A stretch of DNA of 64,000 nucleotides from Planctomycetota bacterium (lineage in GTDB: Bacteria > Planctomycetota > UBA1135 > GCA-002686595): contig PBIX01000086.1 in assembly GCA_002720975.1 (NCBI GenBank), forward strand, positions 1-64,000. The letters run 5' to 3'. Shown piece by piece: positions 1-8,453 of this stretch (the first letter of the stretch is position 1; each line of letters starts with the position of its first letter). A model generated the notes under the pieces. It saw only the letters and a program-made list of their open reading frames with translations. It had not been told where the DNA came from and did no database searches. The translations under genes and the position numbers were made by a program.

Positions 1-83
1 CTCTTCGGCGGGAGCCTCAGCCTCTTCGGCGGGTGCCGCAGCCTCTTCGGCGGGAGCCGCAGCCTCCTCGGCGGGAGCCGCTG
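1..83 (-). repeat. 21-bp tandem repeat encoding the AAAPAEE tail of S1
   Basis: Four consecutive copies of a 21-bp unit (the leftmost cut by the window edge, with a few substitutions) encode a seven-residue Ala/Pro/Glu unit at the C-terminal end of ribosomal protein S1. The period is a multiple of three, so gain or loss of copies would keep the frame. Confidence 0.85.
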
Positions 84-1824
84 AATCATCAGCGGAGTCC
101 TCGTCAGACGAATCCCCACTCTCGGCGTTGGCAGCCTGGGCAGCCTTCGCAGCGGCAATGATCTCGTCGTTCTCGCCGAAGTCCGCATGGACGAATGAGA
201 GGCCGATCTTGCGATCTTCCACATCCACCCGGATCACGCGCACCTCGACCTTCTGGCCGGGGAACAGCAGATCCTCAGCCTTGGCGCCGCGGTCGTCGGT
301 CAACTCTGAGATATGCAGCAGACCCTCGAGGCCCTCCTCGAGCTTCACAAAAACTCCGAAGTTGGTGACCTTGGTCACGTAGCCCGAGAGCAGGTCGCCG
401 ACGTGGTAGCTGCCGGGGATCTGCTCGTGCCACGGGTCGGCACTCAACTGCTTGCGTCCCAGGGCGATGCGCTTCTTCTCCTTGTCGACGGAGAGGATGA
501 CACACTGCATCTCGTCGCCCTTCTTGACCATCTCGGAGGGGTGGCTGACCTTCTTGGTCCAGCTCATGTCAGAGACGTGCAGGAGACCATCAATCCCCTC
601 CTCAATCTCCACGAAGGCTCCGTAGGGAGTCAGGTTGCGCACGGTGCCGGAGATCACAGTCCCGACGGGGTAGTGGCTCTCCACCAGGTCCCAGGGATTG
701 GACTCAGCTTGCTTCATACCCAGGGAGATCTCCTGCTTCTCGTGGTTGTACTCGAGGACAATCACGGAGACCTTATCGCCGGTGTTCAGCATCTCAGAGG
801 GATGGTTGACCCGGCGTGTCCAGGACATCTCGGAGATGTGGACCAGACCCTCGATACCATCTTCAAGCTTCACAAAGGCGCCGTAGGACATGATGTTGAC
901 CACCTCGCCCTCCATGCGCTTGTTGACCGGGTAACGCTCTTCCACGCCATCCCAGGGAGAGGACGTCTTCTGCTTGATGCCGAGGGCAATACGTTCGCGC
1001 TCGAAGTCGACTCGCAGAACCTTGACCTCGATCTCCTGATCCATCTCCACCATCTCGGAGGGGTGCGAGATCCGCCCCCAGGACATGTCGGTGATGTGCA
1101 GCAGACCGTCGATTCCGCCCAGGTCCACGAACACGCCGAAGTCGGCGATGTTCTTGACCGTGCCCATTCGCACCTGTCCCTCGGTGATGTCCTTGAGCAG
1201 ATCTTCCTTCAGACGCTGGCGCTCCTCTTCCAGGAGTTTCCGGCGCGAGACCACGATGTTCATGCGCTCCGGATCGATCTTGATGATCCGTGCCCGCACG
1301 GGCTCGCCCAAGAAATCGGAAATGTCGTGGGTGCGGCGCAGGTTGACCTGACTGGCTGGCAAGAACACGTTGACGCCTTCGACGTCCACGAGCAGGCCGC
1401 CCTTGATCTTGCGCTGCACGATGCCCTGAATCTCGTCGCCCTCGTTGTACTCGGTGGAGACCCGCTCCCAGGCGCGCAGGCGATCGGCCCTGCGCTTGGA
1501 GAGCAGGGACATGTCGTACTCGTCCAACCCCTCGTAGAAGACCTCGAACTCCGCTCCCTGTGCAGGAAGCTCATCGCCGAATTCAGCCAGGGGTATGGTC
1601 CCCTCGGCCTTGCCGCCGACGTCCATGATCACCAGACCGGTGCGCTCGTCGACCGTGTCGACTTTGGCGATCACGATCTCGCCGATTTTGACGTCACAAA
1701 TGGACGCGTTAAGGGATTCGTTGAGTTCTTCGACACTGATTCCGGAAAAAGCATCATCGAGCTGGCGCTCGAGAGCTTCGGGATCCATCTCGTACTGTCG
1801 GACTCGTCTTGAGGTTAGGGCCAT
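1..1824 (-). CDS. rpsA: 30S ribosomal protein S1 (C-terminus off the left edge)
   Basis: Binds mRNA on the 30S subunit and helps initiation. The reading frame is open from the ATG at 1824 to base 1 (608 codons) without a stop. Six S1/OB repeats can be read in order; repeats 3-6 carry the typical YGAFV or FGVFV strand followed by GLLH(I/V)S. After the sixth repeat comes an acidic Ser/Asp stretch and then a repeated Ala-Pro-Glu tail that runs off the window. It is the last gene of the cmk-plsC-rpsA order, 15 bases after plsC. No clear Shine-Dalgarno precedes the ATG at 1824. The next in-frame ATG, 12 codons in, is an alternative start. Family assignment is secure; total length is unknown. Confidence 0.96.
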   Translation of the reverse strand, partial: MALTSRRVRQYEMDPEALERQLDDAFSGISVEELNESLNASICDVKIGEIVIAKVDTVDERTGLVIMDVGGKAEGTIPLAEFGDELPAQGAEFEVFYEGLDEYDMSLLSKRRADRLRAWERVSTEYNEGDEIQGIVQRKIKGGLLVDVEGVNVFLPASQVNLRRTHDISDFLGEPVRARIIKIDPERMNIVVSRRKLLEEERQRLKEDLLKDITEGQVRMGTVKNIADFGVFVDLGGIDGLLHITDMSWGRISHPSEMVEMDQEIEVKVLRVDFERERIALGIKQKTSSPWDGVEERYPVNKRMEGEVVNIMSYGAFVKLEDGIEGLVHISEMSWTRRVNHPSEMLNTGDKVSVIVLEYNHEKQEISLGMKQAESNPWDLVESHYPVGTVISGTVRNLTPYGAFVEIEEGIDGLLHVSDMSWTKKVSHPSEMVKKGDEMQCVILSVDKEKKRIALGRKQLSADPWHEQIPGSYHVGDLLSGYVTKVTNFGVFVKLEEGLEGLLHISELTDDRGAKAEDLLFPGQKVEVRVIRVDVEDRKIGLSFVHADFGENDEIIAAAKAAQAANAESGDSSDEDSADDSAAPAEEAAAPAEEAAAPAEEAEAPAEE

Positions 1825-1839
1825 CGATACGGGTTCTAT

Positions 1840-2505
1840 CTAGGGGTTATTGTGAACAGCCTGATCCGAGGCCCCGAAATGGGGCTCAGAGGGCTTTGAA
1901 AGCATGGCAGCAATGGACTGCCAGGCTACATCCAAGGCATCCGGGCGGGATCCGTCAACAGCAGCAGCGAACTCTATGCACACTTTTCCCGGGCGGGGCC
2001 AGCGCCCCCCCCGGGGCCATGCCTTACGGGTGCCGGAGATCGCACAAGGGATGATGGGCGCGCCCGTACTGCGCGCCACCAGGAGAGCACCCTTCTTGGG
2101 CTCCGAGAGCTCACCGTCTAGGCTCCGGGTCCCCTCGGGGAAGATGCCCAGCGCATCCCCAGCCTCAACATGCTCGATCATGCGCCTGAGGGTGGCTCGG
2201 TCCCCACGGCCAGGCTCCACCAGAATGACCCCGACTCGGGCAAAGATGAAGCGCAGAAAGGCGTTGTCGATCAGGCTACGGCGAGCTGCAAAGGCCACGT
2301 GGCGGTGGTCCACGGCGATCGCCATGAGCGGGATGTCGAGGAAGGACTGGTGATTCCCGACCAGTATCACCGGGCCCTCGCGGGGCACGTTCTCGTGCCC
2401 GATGACCTGACGCCGCCAGAAGAGCAGGTAGCCCGTGCGAAGGATCCCCAGGGCAAAGCGCCAGGTCAGGGTCTTGCGCGTCACCAGGGGAAGCTCGCCC
2501 TCCAT
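1840..2505 (-). CDS. plsC: 1-acyl-sn-glycerol-3-phosphate acyltransferase
   Basis: Transfers an acyl chain to lysophosphatidic acid to make phosphatidic acid at the inner membrane. The 221-residue product has the PlsC acyltransferase motifs NHQSFLD (residues 51-57, NHx4D catalytic motif) and FPEGTRS (residues 122-128, glycerol-phosphate binding), with a hydrophobic segment near residues 18-30. Length matches the short bacterial PlsC type. It sits 3 bases after cmk and 15 bases before rpsA, the cmk-plsC-rpsA order known from several phyla, so all three are probably co-transcribed. Confidence 0.93.
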   Translation of the reverse strand: MEGELPLVTRKTLTWRFALGILRTGYLLFWRRQVIGHENVPREGPVILVGNHQSFLDIPLMAIAVDHRHVAFAARRSLIDNAFLRFIFARVGVILVEPGRGDRATLRRMIEHVEAGDALGIFPEGTRSLDGELSEPKKGALLVARSTGAPIIPCAISGTRKAWPRGGRWPRPGKVCIEFAAAVDGSRPDALDVAWQSIAAMLSKPSEPHFGASDQAVHNNP

Positions 2506-2508
2506 CCC

Positions 2509-3150
2509 CTAGGCTCCACCCAAGACGTAAGCCAGGAGGCGCTCGCATACCTGCTCCGCTGTGCACCCATCGGTGTCTACCAACCTGGCATCGGCTGCCT
2601 TCAAGAGGGGCGAGTGCTCGCGCGTCCGGTCCTGCTCGTCCCTGCGTTCTATTTCCGCGGCGTACTCGCCTGCCCGCTGAGGCTCGCCACGCTCCTGCGC
2701 TCTTCGTCGACCACGCTCCAATGGACTGGCCACGAGGAAGAACTTGTGGTCCGCCTCAGGGAAGACCACCGTCGTGGTGTCACGCCCCTCAGCCACAGCC
2801 CCGCCTGCGGCGGCGATCGCCTGTTGCTTGGGAACGATGGCAGCGCGCACTCCGGCGTGGGCGGCCACCACCGACACCGCGGCGGTAACCGCTGCGCCCC
2901 GGATCTGTGGCTCTCCAGGCTCCCCATCAACAAGAACACGCCCTTGACCATCGAAGGACAGGTCGATCAGGCCTGCAATCCGCTCGCACGCCTCCTCATC
3001 TTCGGGGGCCACGCCCTCCGCCAACACGCGCAGGGTGACGGCGCGATACATGGCGCCCGTATCGAGAAACGTGAGGTTCAGGTGCTGGGCCAGAGCCCGA
3101 GCAACGGTGCTCTTTCCCGATGCGGCGGGGCCGTCGATGGCGATAATCAT
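2509..3150 (-). CDS. cmk: (d)CMP kinase
   Basis: Phosphorylates CMP and dCMP with ATP in pyrimidine nucleotide recycling. The 213-residue protein opens with the P-loop GPAASGKST (residues 7-15), then LDTGAMYRA, the CMP-binding region, and GRDTTTVVFPEA, equivalent to the GRD-IGTVVFP signature but with Thr-Thr where Ile-Gly is usual. Length is typical of the Cmk type. Linked to plsC and rpsA downstream and 61 bases from lpxH upstream. Confidence 0.95.
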   Translation of the reverse strand: MIIAIDGPAASGKSTVARALAQHLNLTFLDTGAMYRAVTLRVLAEGVAPEDEEACERIAGLIDLSFDGQGRVLVDGEPGEPQIRGAAVTAAVSVVAAHAGVRAAIVPKQQAIAAAGGAVAEGRDTTTVVFPEADHKFFLVASPLERGRRRAQERGEPQRAGEYAAEIERRDEQDRTREHSPLLKAADARLVDTDGCTAEQVCERLLAYVLGGA

Positions 3151-3211
3151 GTGTGCCGTCCCGCCTACGCTAAAGCACGGGCCAAGCAGTCTACGGTCGA
3201 GGCCAAGCGGG

Positions 3212-4000
3212 TCAACGGACGGGAGCGGGCGGGAGCTTGATTCCGGAACTCACACCCTCCCAGCGGCCGGCACACAGTTGCACCGCATCGCGCTCCCCGC
3301 CCCAGGCATCCAGCACGATCCAGCGCAGGTCTTCAGCGCACTCTTCCCGCCAGCGATGGGCGTGGCCACAGACCAGGGTCTGCGAGCCAGCCAAAGCAGC
3401 CAGGCCCGAAGCCGTCTCTGGGACCATCTGCACCTGCCCCATGGCCTTGGCGGAGGTGCTACGCGCGGAGGCCCGCCTCAGGGATCGGGCCAGCCGCAGC
3501 TGTACTGAGAAAGGAAGGCTGCACTGGAGGGTTCGCAGTGGGCGTGAACGCACCACCCGCCGCAGGAATTGGTAGGAGCGATCCGCGCTGCACAGCTCAT
3601 CCCCGTGCAGGAACAGGGTTCCCTCACCCGATGGGCTCTGCAAGCTACCCGCCACACAGCGGACCCCTTGGGGGAACACGCGCGCCCCGCTCGCCTCTTC
3701 AAAGGGCACCCCCAAGAGGTAGTCGCGGTTGCCGTGGACCACATCGACCCCCACCCCCCTCTCCACCAGACCTTGCAATCCCAGCACGACCTCTGCGGTT
3801 CCGGGCAATCCCAGTTGATGCCTGCCCACCCAGAACTCAAACAGGTCCCCCAGAATCAGCAGGTGGCTGGCACAAAGATCCTCGCACCACTCCCGAAAGC
3901 GGCGCAGCCGCTCCAACTCAAAAACGTCCAGGTGCAGGTCCCCAACCACAAGAGCCCCCTCCGGAAGCGATATCGTCGGCCAGCTAGTCACCTTGGCCAT
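3212..4000 (-). CDS. lpxH: UDP-2,3-diacylglucosamine diphosphatase (LpxH-type)
   Basis: Calcineurin-like metallophosphoesterase that hydrolyses UDP-2,3-diacylglucosamine to lipid X in lipid A synthesis, at the cytoplasmic face of the inner membrane. Metal-site motifs follow in order: GDLHL, GDLFEFW, HGNRDYLLG, HGDELC and GHAHR. The block after HGDELC (ADRSYQ) also fits LpxH rather than generic phosphoesterases. The ATG at 4000 is preceded on the coding strand by a purine-rich AAGGGGAAG and gives 262 residues; an upstream start at 4033 is possible. The 5' end overlaps the end of the NtrC-type regulator by 17 bases. It supports an outer membrane with lipid A. Confidence 0.88.
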   Translation of the reverse strand: MAKVTSWPTISLPEGALVVGDLHLDVFELERLRRFREWCEDLCASHLLILGDLFEFWVGRHQLGLPGTAEVVLGLQGLVERGVGVDVVHGNRDYLLGVPFEEASGARVFPQGVRCVAGSLQSPSGEGTLFLHGDELCSADRSYQFLRRVVRSRPLRTLQCSLPFSVQLRLARSLRRASARSTSAKAMGQVQMVPETASGLAALAGSQTLVCGHAHRWREECAEDLRWIVLDAWGGERDAVQLCAGRWEGVSSGIKLPPAPVR

Positions 4001-5372
4001 CAGCGGCTTCCCCTTCGTCCTGGCCCAGTCCATGGGTCTTCAGTTTCTCCCACAGGACCTTGCGCGAGATGCCCAGCAGGGAGGCGGCCTGGGACCGATG
4101 GCCGCCCGTTGCCTCAAGCGCTCGGCGCACATGCGCCCGCTCCGTCTGCGACAGGAGATCACGCAGGGGCTGGATCTCGTCATGTACCTCGAGTGCCCCG
4201 CGCCAGCGTGAATCCTGGGGGAGGAGATCCTCTGCCGCGAGCTCCGACCCCCCACCCGCCAGAGCGATACCTCGCTGCACCGCATTCTCCAGCTCGCGTA
4301 CATTTCCAGGCCAGGGGTAACGCTCCAACATGGCGAGAGCACTCTCGGGCAATGTGTAGACGCGGCCTCGACCATGCCGCTCCAGCAAGTGCTGCACCAA
4401 CAATGCCACATCGCCGGTGCGCTCTCTCAGGGGGGGCAAAGGAATGGGCACCACGTTGAGCCTGTAGAAGAGGTCTTCGCGGAACAGCCCCTCGCGCACC
4501 TGTGCTCGCAGATCCACCTTGCTGGCCACGACCACCCGAATATCGACGGAGCGTGTTCGCTCACCACCCACGCGCTCAAAGGTTCGCTCCTGTAAGACCC
4601 TCAGCAGCTTGACCTGGGTGGGAAGCGGCATGTCGTCCACATCGTCCAAGAACAAGGTCCCCTCGTCGGCCAACTCGAAACGACCACGCCGTTCCTTGCG
4701 GGCATCGGTGAAGGCCCCCTTCTCGTGGCCAAAGAGCTCCGCCTCCAGGAGAGTCTCTGGCAGAGCGGCGCAGGAGATGGCAACAAAGGGCCCCTCGCTG
4801 CGGCTGGACAGGTTGTGCAGCGCCCGGGCAATGCGCTCCTTCCCCGTCCCACTCTCCCCAACGATGAGGGCCGTCGCGTCGGACCCTGCCACCGTGCGCA
4901 CCCGCTCGAACACGTCGCGCATCGGCTGGGACTCCCCAATCACATCGGCAAAACCGCTCCCGTGGTCCAACTGGCCCCGGAGGGCCTCGTTCTCCGTCTC
5001 GAGGTCACGTACACGCGAGAGGGTCTCGAGGCGCTTGAGGATGGTCTCATTACGGAAGGGCTTCTGGATGTAGTCCACTGCCCCCAGACGCATGGAGTCC
5101 ACCGCATCCTCAATGGTCGCGTAACCCGTCATGAGGATCACGGGCCTGTCGGGGTCGAGCTCAACGGCCTTACGCAGCACATCGATCCCACTTCCCCCTG
5201 GCATGCGGATATCCGTGATAACGACTTCCGGGACTCCCCCCCCACGGTCCTCCAAAGCCTCCAGTGCGGAACGCGTATCGGTGGCTCCCAGCACATCGTG
5301 CCCAGCCTCCTCCAGTGCGTCCCGCAGCGTGACGAAGACCGTGACCTCGTCATCCGCGAGGAGGACCTTCAT
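3984..5372 (-). CDS. NtrC-family sigma-54 response regulator
   Basis: Phosphorylation-controlled activator of sigma-54 promoters. Receiver domain at residues 1-120 with phospho-acceptor Asp54 (motif VITDIRMPG) and KPF near 104-106. AAA+ domain at about 143-375 with Walker A GESGTGKE (172-179). Fis-type helix-turn-helix at the C-terminus (SQAASLLGISRKVLWEKL). The sigma-54 contact loop reads GAFTDA (219-224) instead of the consensus GAFTGA. Length, 462 residues, is normal for NtrC types. Its start overlaps the end of the degenerate GGDEF gene by 4 bases, so the two are translationally coupled. rpoN lies 1.5 kb away on the opposite strand. Targets are unknown. Confidence 0.93.
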   Translation of the reverse strand: MKVLLADDEVTVFVTLRDALEEAGHDVLGATDTRSALEALEDRGGGVPEVVITDIRMPGGSGIDVLRKAVELDPDRPVILMTGYATIEDAVDSMRLGAVDYIQKPFRNETILKRLETLSRVRDLETENEALRGQLDHGSGFADVIGESQPMRDVFERVRTVAGSDATALIVGESGTGKERIARALHNLSSRSEGPFVAISCAALPETLLEAELFGHEKGAFTDARKERRGRFELADEGTLFLDDVDDMPLPTQVKLLRVLQERTFERVGGERTRSVDIRVVVASKVDLRAQVREGLFREDLFYRLNVVPIPLPPLRERTGDVALLVQHLLERHGRGRVYTLPESALAMLERYPWPGNVRELENAVQRGIALAGGGSELAAEDLLPQDSRWRGALEVHDEIQPLRDLLSQTERAHVRRALEATGGHRSQAASLLGISRKVLWEKLKTHGLGQDEGEAADGQGD

Positions 5373-5884
5373 TCCGCCGCAATCCCCCCGGGGTCGAGCA
5401 GTTGCATGCAGTCACCCACACTGGATGCCGCCGCCAGAGCCTCTTCCGCTGCCAAGAACATGGCATCAAAGAAAAGGGCCGTCCCGCCTCCATTGTGTGA
5501 TACCCCGACTGAAACGGTGACCTGAATGGTGCGCCCGTCTGCCGTGAAGTTCATACTGCGCGCCCCATCGAGCAGGCGGTTGGCCAACACGGTAGCCCCT
5601 TCTCCATCCGTGTGCGGAACCACGGCCAGCAGCCTGTCGTCCGCCATGCGCCCAAGGAAGTCCGAGCAGCGGGTCTGGATCTTCAGCATTCCCACCACCG
5701 CCTCAAATATCTCCTCCTTGGACTCATAGCCGTAGAGGTCCCGCAGGTGACCGAGGCGGTCCACCGACACGAGCAGACACGCGACCGGATAGGTGTAGCG
5801 CTGTGCACGATTGAACTCAACTCGCATCAGGTGCTGGATCTGCACCAACGAGAACAGGCTCTTGTCTTGTTGAGGGTCGGACAT
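5369..5884 (-). CDS. Degenerate GGDEF-domain protein
   Basis: A 171-residue single-domain protein that follows the diguanylate cyclase fold pattern: VDRLGHLRDLYGYE (residues 41-54) resembles the substrate-binding segment, GRMADDRLLAVVP (78-90) stands where R-GGDEF-xxxxP is expected, and VSVGVS follows near the end. The signature GGDEF is replaced by MADDR (80-84), so cyclase activity is unlikely; a sensory or protein-binding role is more plausible. The ATG at 5884 begins the conserved part; a longer upstream frame has low-quality sequence. It overlaps the downstream NtrC-type gene by 4 bases and follows the FHA gene by 64 bases, suggesting one signalling operon. Confidence 0.72.
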   Translation of the reverse strand: MSDPQQDKSLFSLVQIQHLMRVEFNRAQRYTYPVACLLVSVDRLGHLRDLYGYESKEEIFEAVVGMLKIQTRCSDFLGRMADDRLLAVVPHTDGEGATVLANRLLDGARSMNFTADGRTIQVTVSVGVSHNGGGTALFFDAMFLAAEEALAAASSVGDCMQLLDPGGIAAE

Positions 5885-5948
5885 GTATGGGGTAGGCGCG
5901 GTGAACGGAGGGCTGCAGCGGGCGAAAAAGGTGGCGACCCCGGGGAGG

Positions 5949-6722
5949 CTATCCTCCAAAGACGCCGATGATGCGGTCGAGAGTTCCGTCGAAGCTCGTG
6001 CCGTACTGTACGCGCACGAGGAGCATGACTGCCAGCACCACCAAGGTGTAGATCGAAATCGCAATCAGATTCGCCAAAACATAGGCCGCTCCGCTGCGAG
6101 TGGCAGCTCTCGCTCGACGTCGAACCCCCTTGACACCCCTCTGATGGGCAGACATGAGCAAATCGCGCTGTAGCCGTGTGGCACGCTCCAGCAAGCGGGT
6201 ATCCCCGGGAGGCACCTGCTCCCCGGCCAGCAGCTCCCGCGCACAGGATGCAGGATCGAACTCCGATGCCATCACAGCCGCCCGCCAGCGCTTCACGGCC
6301 TGATTATCGGTCAGCTTGAGATCGGCCAGCAGCCCGGAACGGACCCGGGCAGCCACATCATCCTGAACCGTCGCTCCGGAGGCTCCAGCGTCCTCGCAAC
6401 CCGGGTCGCCTTCAAGTTCCTCCAGCACGCCCCTGCCCTGCCCGAAGACCAGAACGGCCCCACGCCACTGAATGCTGCTGCCCGATTCGAGAGGTGCCTG
6501 CTCGAACACGCGCCCATCAAGCAGGGGGGGATTCCCCCGCCCAACGTACACAACACGCGGTGGCGACATCCATATGTGGACTTCGCCGGAGTCCGATGTA
6601 GCGTTCGGCGTCCCATCCAGGACCACGTCGCACCCCGCGCCGCCAACACGTGTACGGCCATCGGCCAGGGCGTATCGGTTAGTCTGACCACCTTGGTGGA
6701 CGTCAAGCCAAGCGTCTTGCAT
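5949..6722 (-). CDS. FHA-like membrane protein
   Basis: The 257-residue product has an N-terminal region (about 1-100) with the beta-rich pattern of forkhead-associated domains, including TRVGGAGCDVVLDG, but the usual Ser/His binding pair is not obvious. A charged middle follows, then one C-terminal transmembrane helix (about residues 211-237) and a short tail. A good AAAAAAGGA-type ribosome site precedes the ATG. It is the first gene of the minus-strand set with the degenerate GGDEF protein and the NtrC-type activator, and is divergent from rpoN. The FHA call rests on pattern only, and the ligand is unknown. Confidence 0.6.
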   Translation of the reverse strand: MQDAWLDVHQGGQTNRYALADGRTRVGGAGCDVVLDGTPNATSDSGEVHIWMSPPRVVYVGRGNPPLLDGRVFEQAPLESGSSIQWRGAVLVFGQGRGVLEELEGDPGCEDAGASGATVQDDVAARVRSGLLADLKLTDNQAVKRWRAAVMASEFDPASCARELLAGEQVPPGDTRLLERATRLQRDLLMSAHQRGVKGVRRRARAATRSGAAYVLANLIAISIYTLVVLAVMLLVRVQYGTSFDGTLDRIIGVFGG

Positions 6723-6874
6723 GTTCCTTTTTTAACTCGCCAGCCGGTGGCAAGTCACCCCCCACTTGCAATCCCGGGAAGAATCCCAGATCGAGGCTCG
6801 AACCCGGCCCCGTGAAGACCCATGAAAATGACAGCCCGGAGGAAGGCGGGCCAGTGTGAGGCCCGCCCGGGAGT
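6723..6874. promoter_or_regulatory. Divergent control region between the FHA gene and rpoN
   Basis: This 152-base gap must hold promoters for both directions. It contains a 6-bp inverted repeat, GCAAGT at 6750-6755 and ACTTGC at 6764-6769, of operator-like size, and a separate hairpin next to the rpoN start (listed on its own). I could not identify a convincing -35/-10 or -24/-12 box by eye. Confidence 0.4.
6845..6867 (+). promoter_or_regulatory. Hairpin immediately upstream of the rpoN start codon
   Basis: Perfect 8-bp G+C arms, GGCGGGCC (6845-6852) and GGCCCGCC (6860-6867), with a 7-base loop, ending 7 bases before the rpoN ATG at 6875. In mRNA the stem would lie where a ribosome binds. 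No T-run follows, so it does not look like an intrinsic terminator. Confidence 0.5.
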
Positions 6875-8368
6875 ATGATAGACCGGCTCCCAGCCCCAAC
6901 CCTACCCGCCAACTTGCGCTTCGGACTCCATCAATCGGCCCGCCTGGAACAACGCCTGCTGCAATCGCCGCAGATGATTCAGGCTATGCAGATCCTGCAA
7001 CTCCCCTCCCTGGAGTTGATGGAGCGCATCGACGCAGAGCTGACTGAGAATCCCTTCCTGGAGGTTGCAGAGGGGGAAGCAGGACAGACTCCGTCGGAAG
7101 ACCCTACGGACCCGCATGATGACCGAGGTGAGGACGCGAACACGACCGAGGGTCTCGAGGGCATGCTCGACGAGCTCGAACGCTACGAGCGGGACTTCGG
7201 TGACAGCCCAGCGGGGCCACGCCTTCCTGCCGAAGATTCCGACCGGAAATATGAAGCCATGAACAACACTGCTGCCGAGCCCGAGTGCTTGGCAGACGCG
7301 GTCCTACAGCAGATTGCCATGCTCAGCGTCGAAGATGAGGATCGGCAAGTTCTGGAGTACATCGTGTGGTCCCTGGACGAACACGGATACCTGCCCGAGG
7401 ATCGCGAGGACGTGGCCCGCGAACTCTCCCGCCAATTGAATCGAACCGTTGCTCCCGAGGAGATCTTTGTGGGCCTGCGGCGACTGAGGCGCGTCACGCA
7501 TCCCGCTTTGGGGGCCACGGACCTTCGCGACGCGCTGCTACTGCAGTTGAGTGAGGGCGAGGCCGAGCACGCCCTGGAACGCACTATCCTCACTGAGCAC
7601 CTGGACGATCTGGAGGCGAACCGGTTGCCGCGCATCTCCAAAGCGACCGGACGCACCGTGGAGGAGATCAAGGCCGCCATCGAAGTCATTCGCGGCTTGG
7701 AGCCTCACCCTGGCGCCGAATATGGCGGGCGCACGGCCAACACGATCACGCCCGAGGTGATCGTCGAGGAGGTGGACGGCGAGTTTGTGGTGCGACTGGA
7801 CAAGGAACGCAACCGCGAGCTCATCATCAGCCCCGCTTACCGCCGCCTGCTGCAGCAGAGCAGTGAGGACGAGAAGGTACGCGAGTGGGTCAAGCAGCGA
7901 CTGGAGTCTGCACGCTGGTTCATCGACGCCCTACGCCAACGCCAGTCCACGCTTGAGCGCATCGCTCGCGAGATATTCAAGCGCCAGCACGGCTTCCTGG
8001 AGCGCGGCATCAGCGCCCTTCAACCCATGCGCATGCAGGAGGTGGCAGATGCCCTGGAAGTGCACATCTCCACCATCTCCCGTGGGGTATCGGGCAAGCA
8101 CGCCCAGACGCCCAATGGCATCTTCCCCCTCAAGTTCTTCTTCGCTGGAGGGACGACCAAGAGCACCGGAGAGGCCACCAGCAGGGTCAGCGTCCAGGAC
8201 CGCCTGCGCCAACTCGTGGACGACGAGGACAAGAGCGCCCCCCTATCCGATGACCAGCTGGCCGAGACCCTCGCCGAGAAGGATGGCATCCAGATCGCCC
8301 GTCGCACGGTAAGCAAGTACAGGCGCGCCCTGGGGATCGGCTCCTCCAGTCAGCGCCGGGAGTTCTAG
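6875..8368 (+). CDS. rpoN: RNA polymerase sigma-54 factor
   Basis: Directs RNA polymerase to -24/-12 promoters that need an AAA+ activator. The 497-residue protein has the three expected parts: a Gln/Leu-rich region I (QSPQMIQAMQILQLPSLEL), an acidic linker (about 70-120), a core-binding middle region, and the C-terminal DNA-binding part with the RpoN box ARRTVSKYRR (coded at 8297-8326; the usual form is ARRTVAKYRE). Length is typical. Two sigma-54 activators are encoded in the window (3984-5372 and 18501-19955), so a local sigma-54 circuit is plausible. A hairpin abuts its start codon. Confidence 0.96.
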   Translation: MIDRLPAPTLPANLRFGLHQSARLEQRLLQSPQMIQAMQILQLPSLELMERIDAELTENPFLEVAEGEAGQTPSEDPTDPHDDRGEDANTTEGLEGMLDELERYERDFGDSPAGPRLPAEDSDRKYEAMNNTAAEPECLADAVLQQIAMLSVEDEDRQVLEYIVWSLDEHGYLPEDREDVARELSRQLNRTVAPEEIFVGLRRLRRVTHPALGATDLRDALLLQLSEGEAEHALERTILTEHLDDLEANRLPRISKATGRTVEEIKAAIEVIRGLEPHPGAEYGGRTANTITPEVIVEEVDGEFVVRLDKERNRELIISPAYRRLLQQSSEDEKVREWVKQRLESARWFIDALRQRQSTLERIAREIFKRQHGFLERGISALQPMRMQEVADALEVHISTISRGVSGKHAQTPNGIFPLKFFFAGGTTKSTGEATSRVSVQDRLRQLVDDEDKSAPLSDDQLAETLAEKDGIQIARRTVSKYRRALGIGSSSQRREF

Positions 8369-8453
8369 CCCCGCCTGAACGGCCCTCCGGGGTGGCGACG
8401 CAATCCACACCAGTGTGTTAGCCTCGCCCTCTCTCCACCCCCGCACCCAACCC

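Noticed and set aside
313-1812. A 499-codon open frame on the + strand opposite rpsA
   Set aside because: It is antisense to six clear S1 domains. Its His/Leu/Gly-rich translation follows from high-GC codons read on the other strand and has no family motif. Many similar shadow frames in the window were rejected for the same reason.
5885-6064. Longer N-terminus for the degenerate GGDEF protein
   Set aside because: The extension is Ser/Cys-rich, overlaps the end of the FHA-like gene and has no domain pattern.
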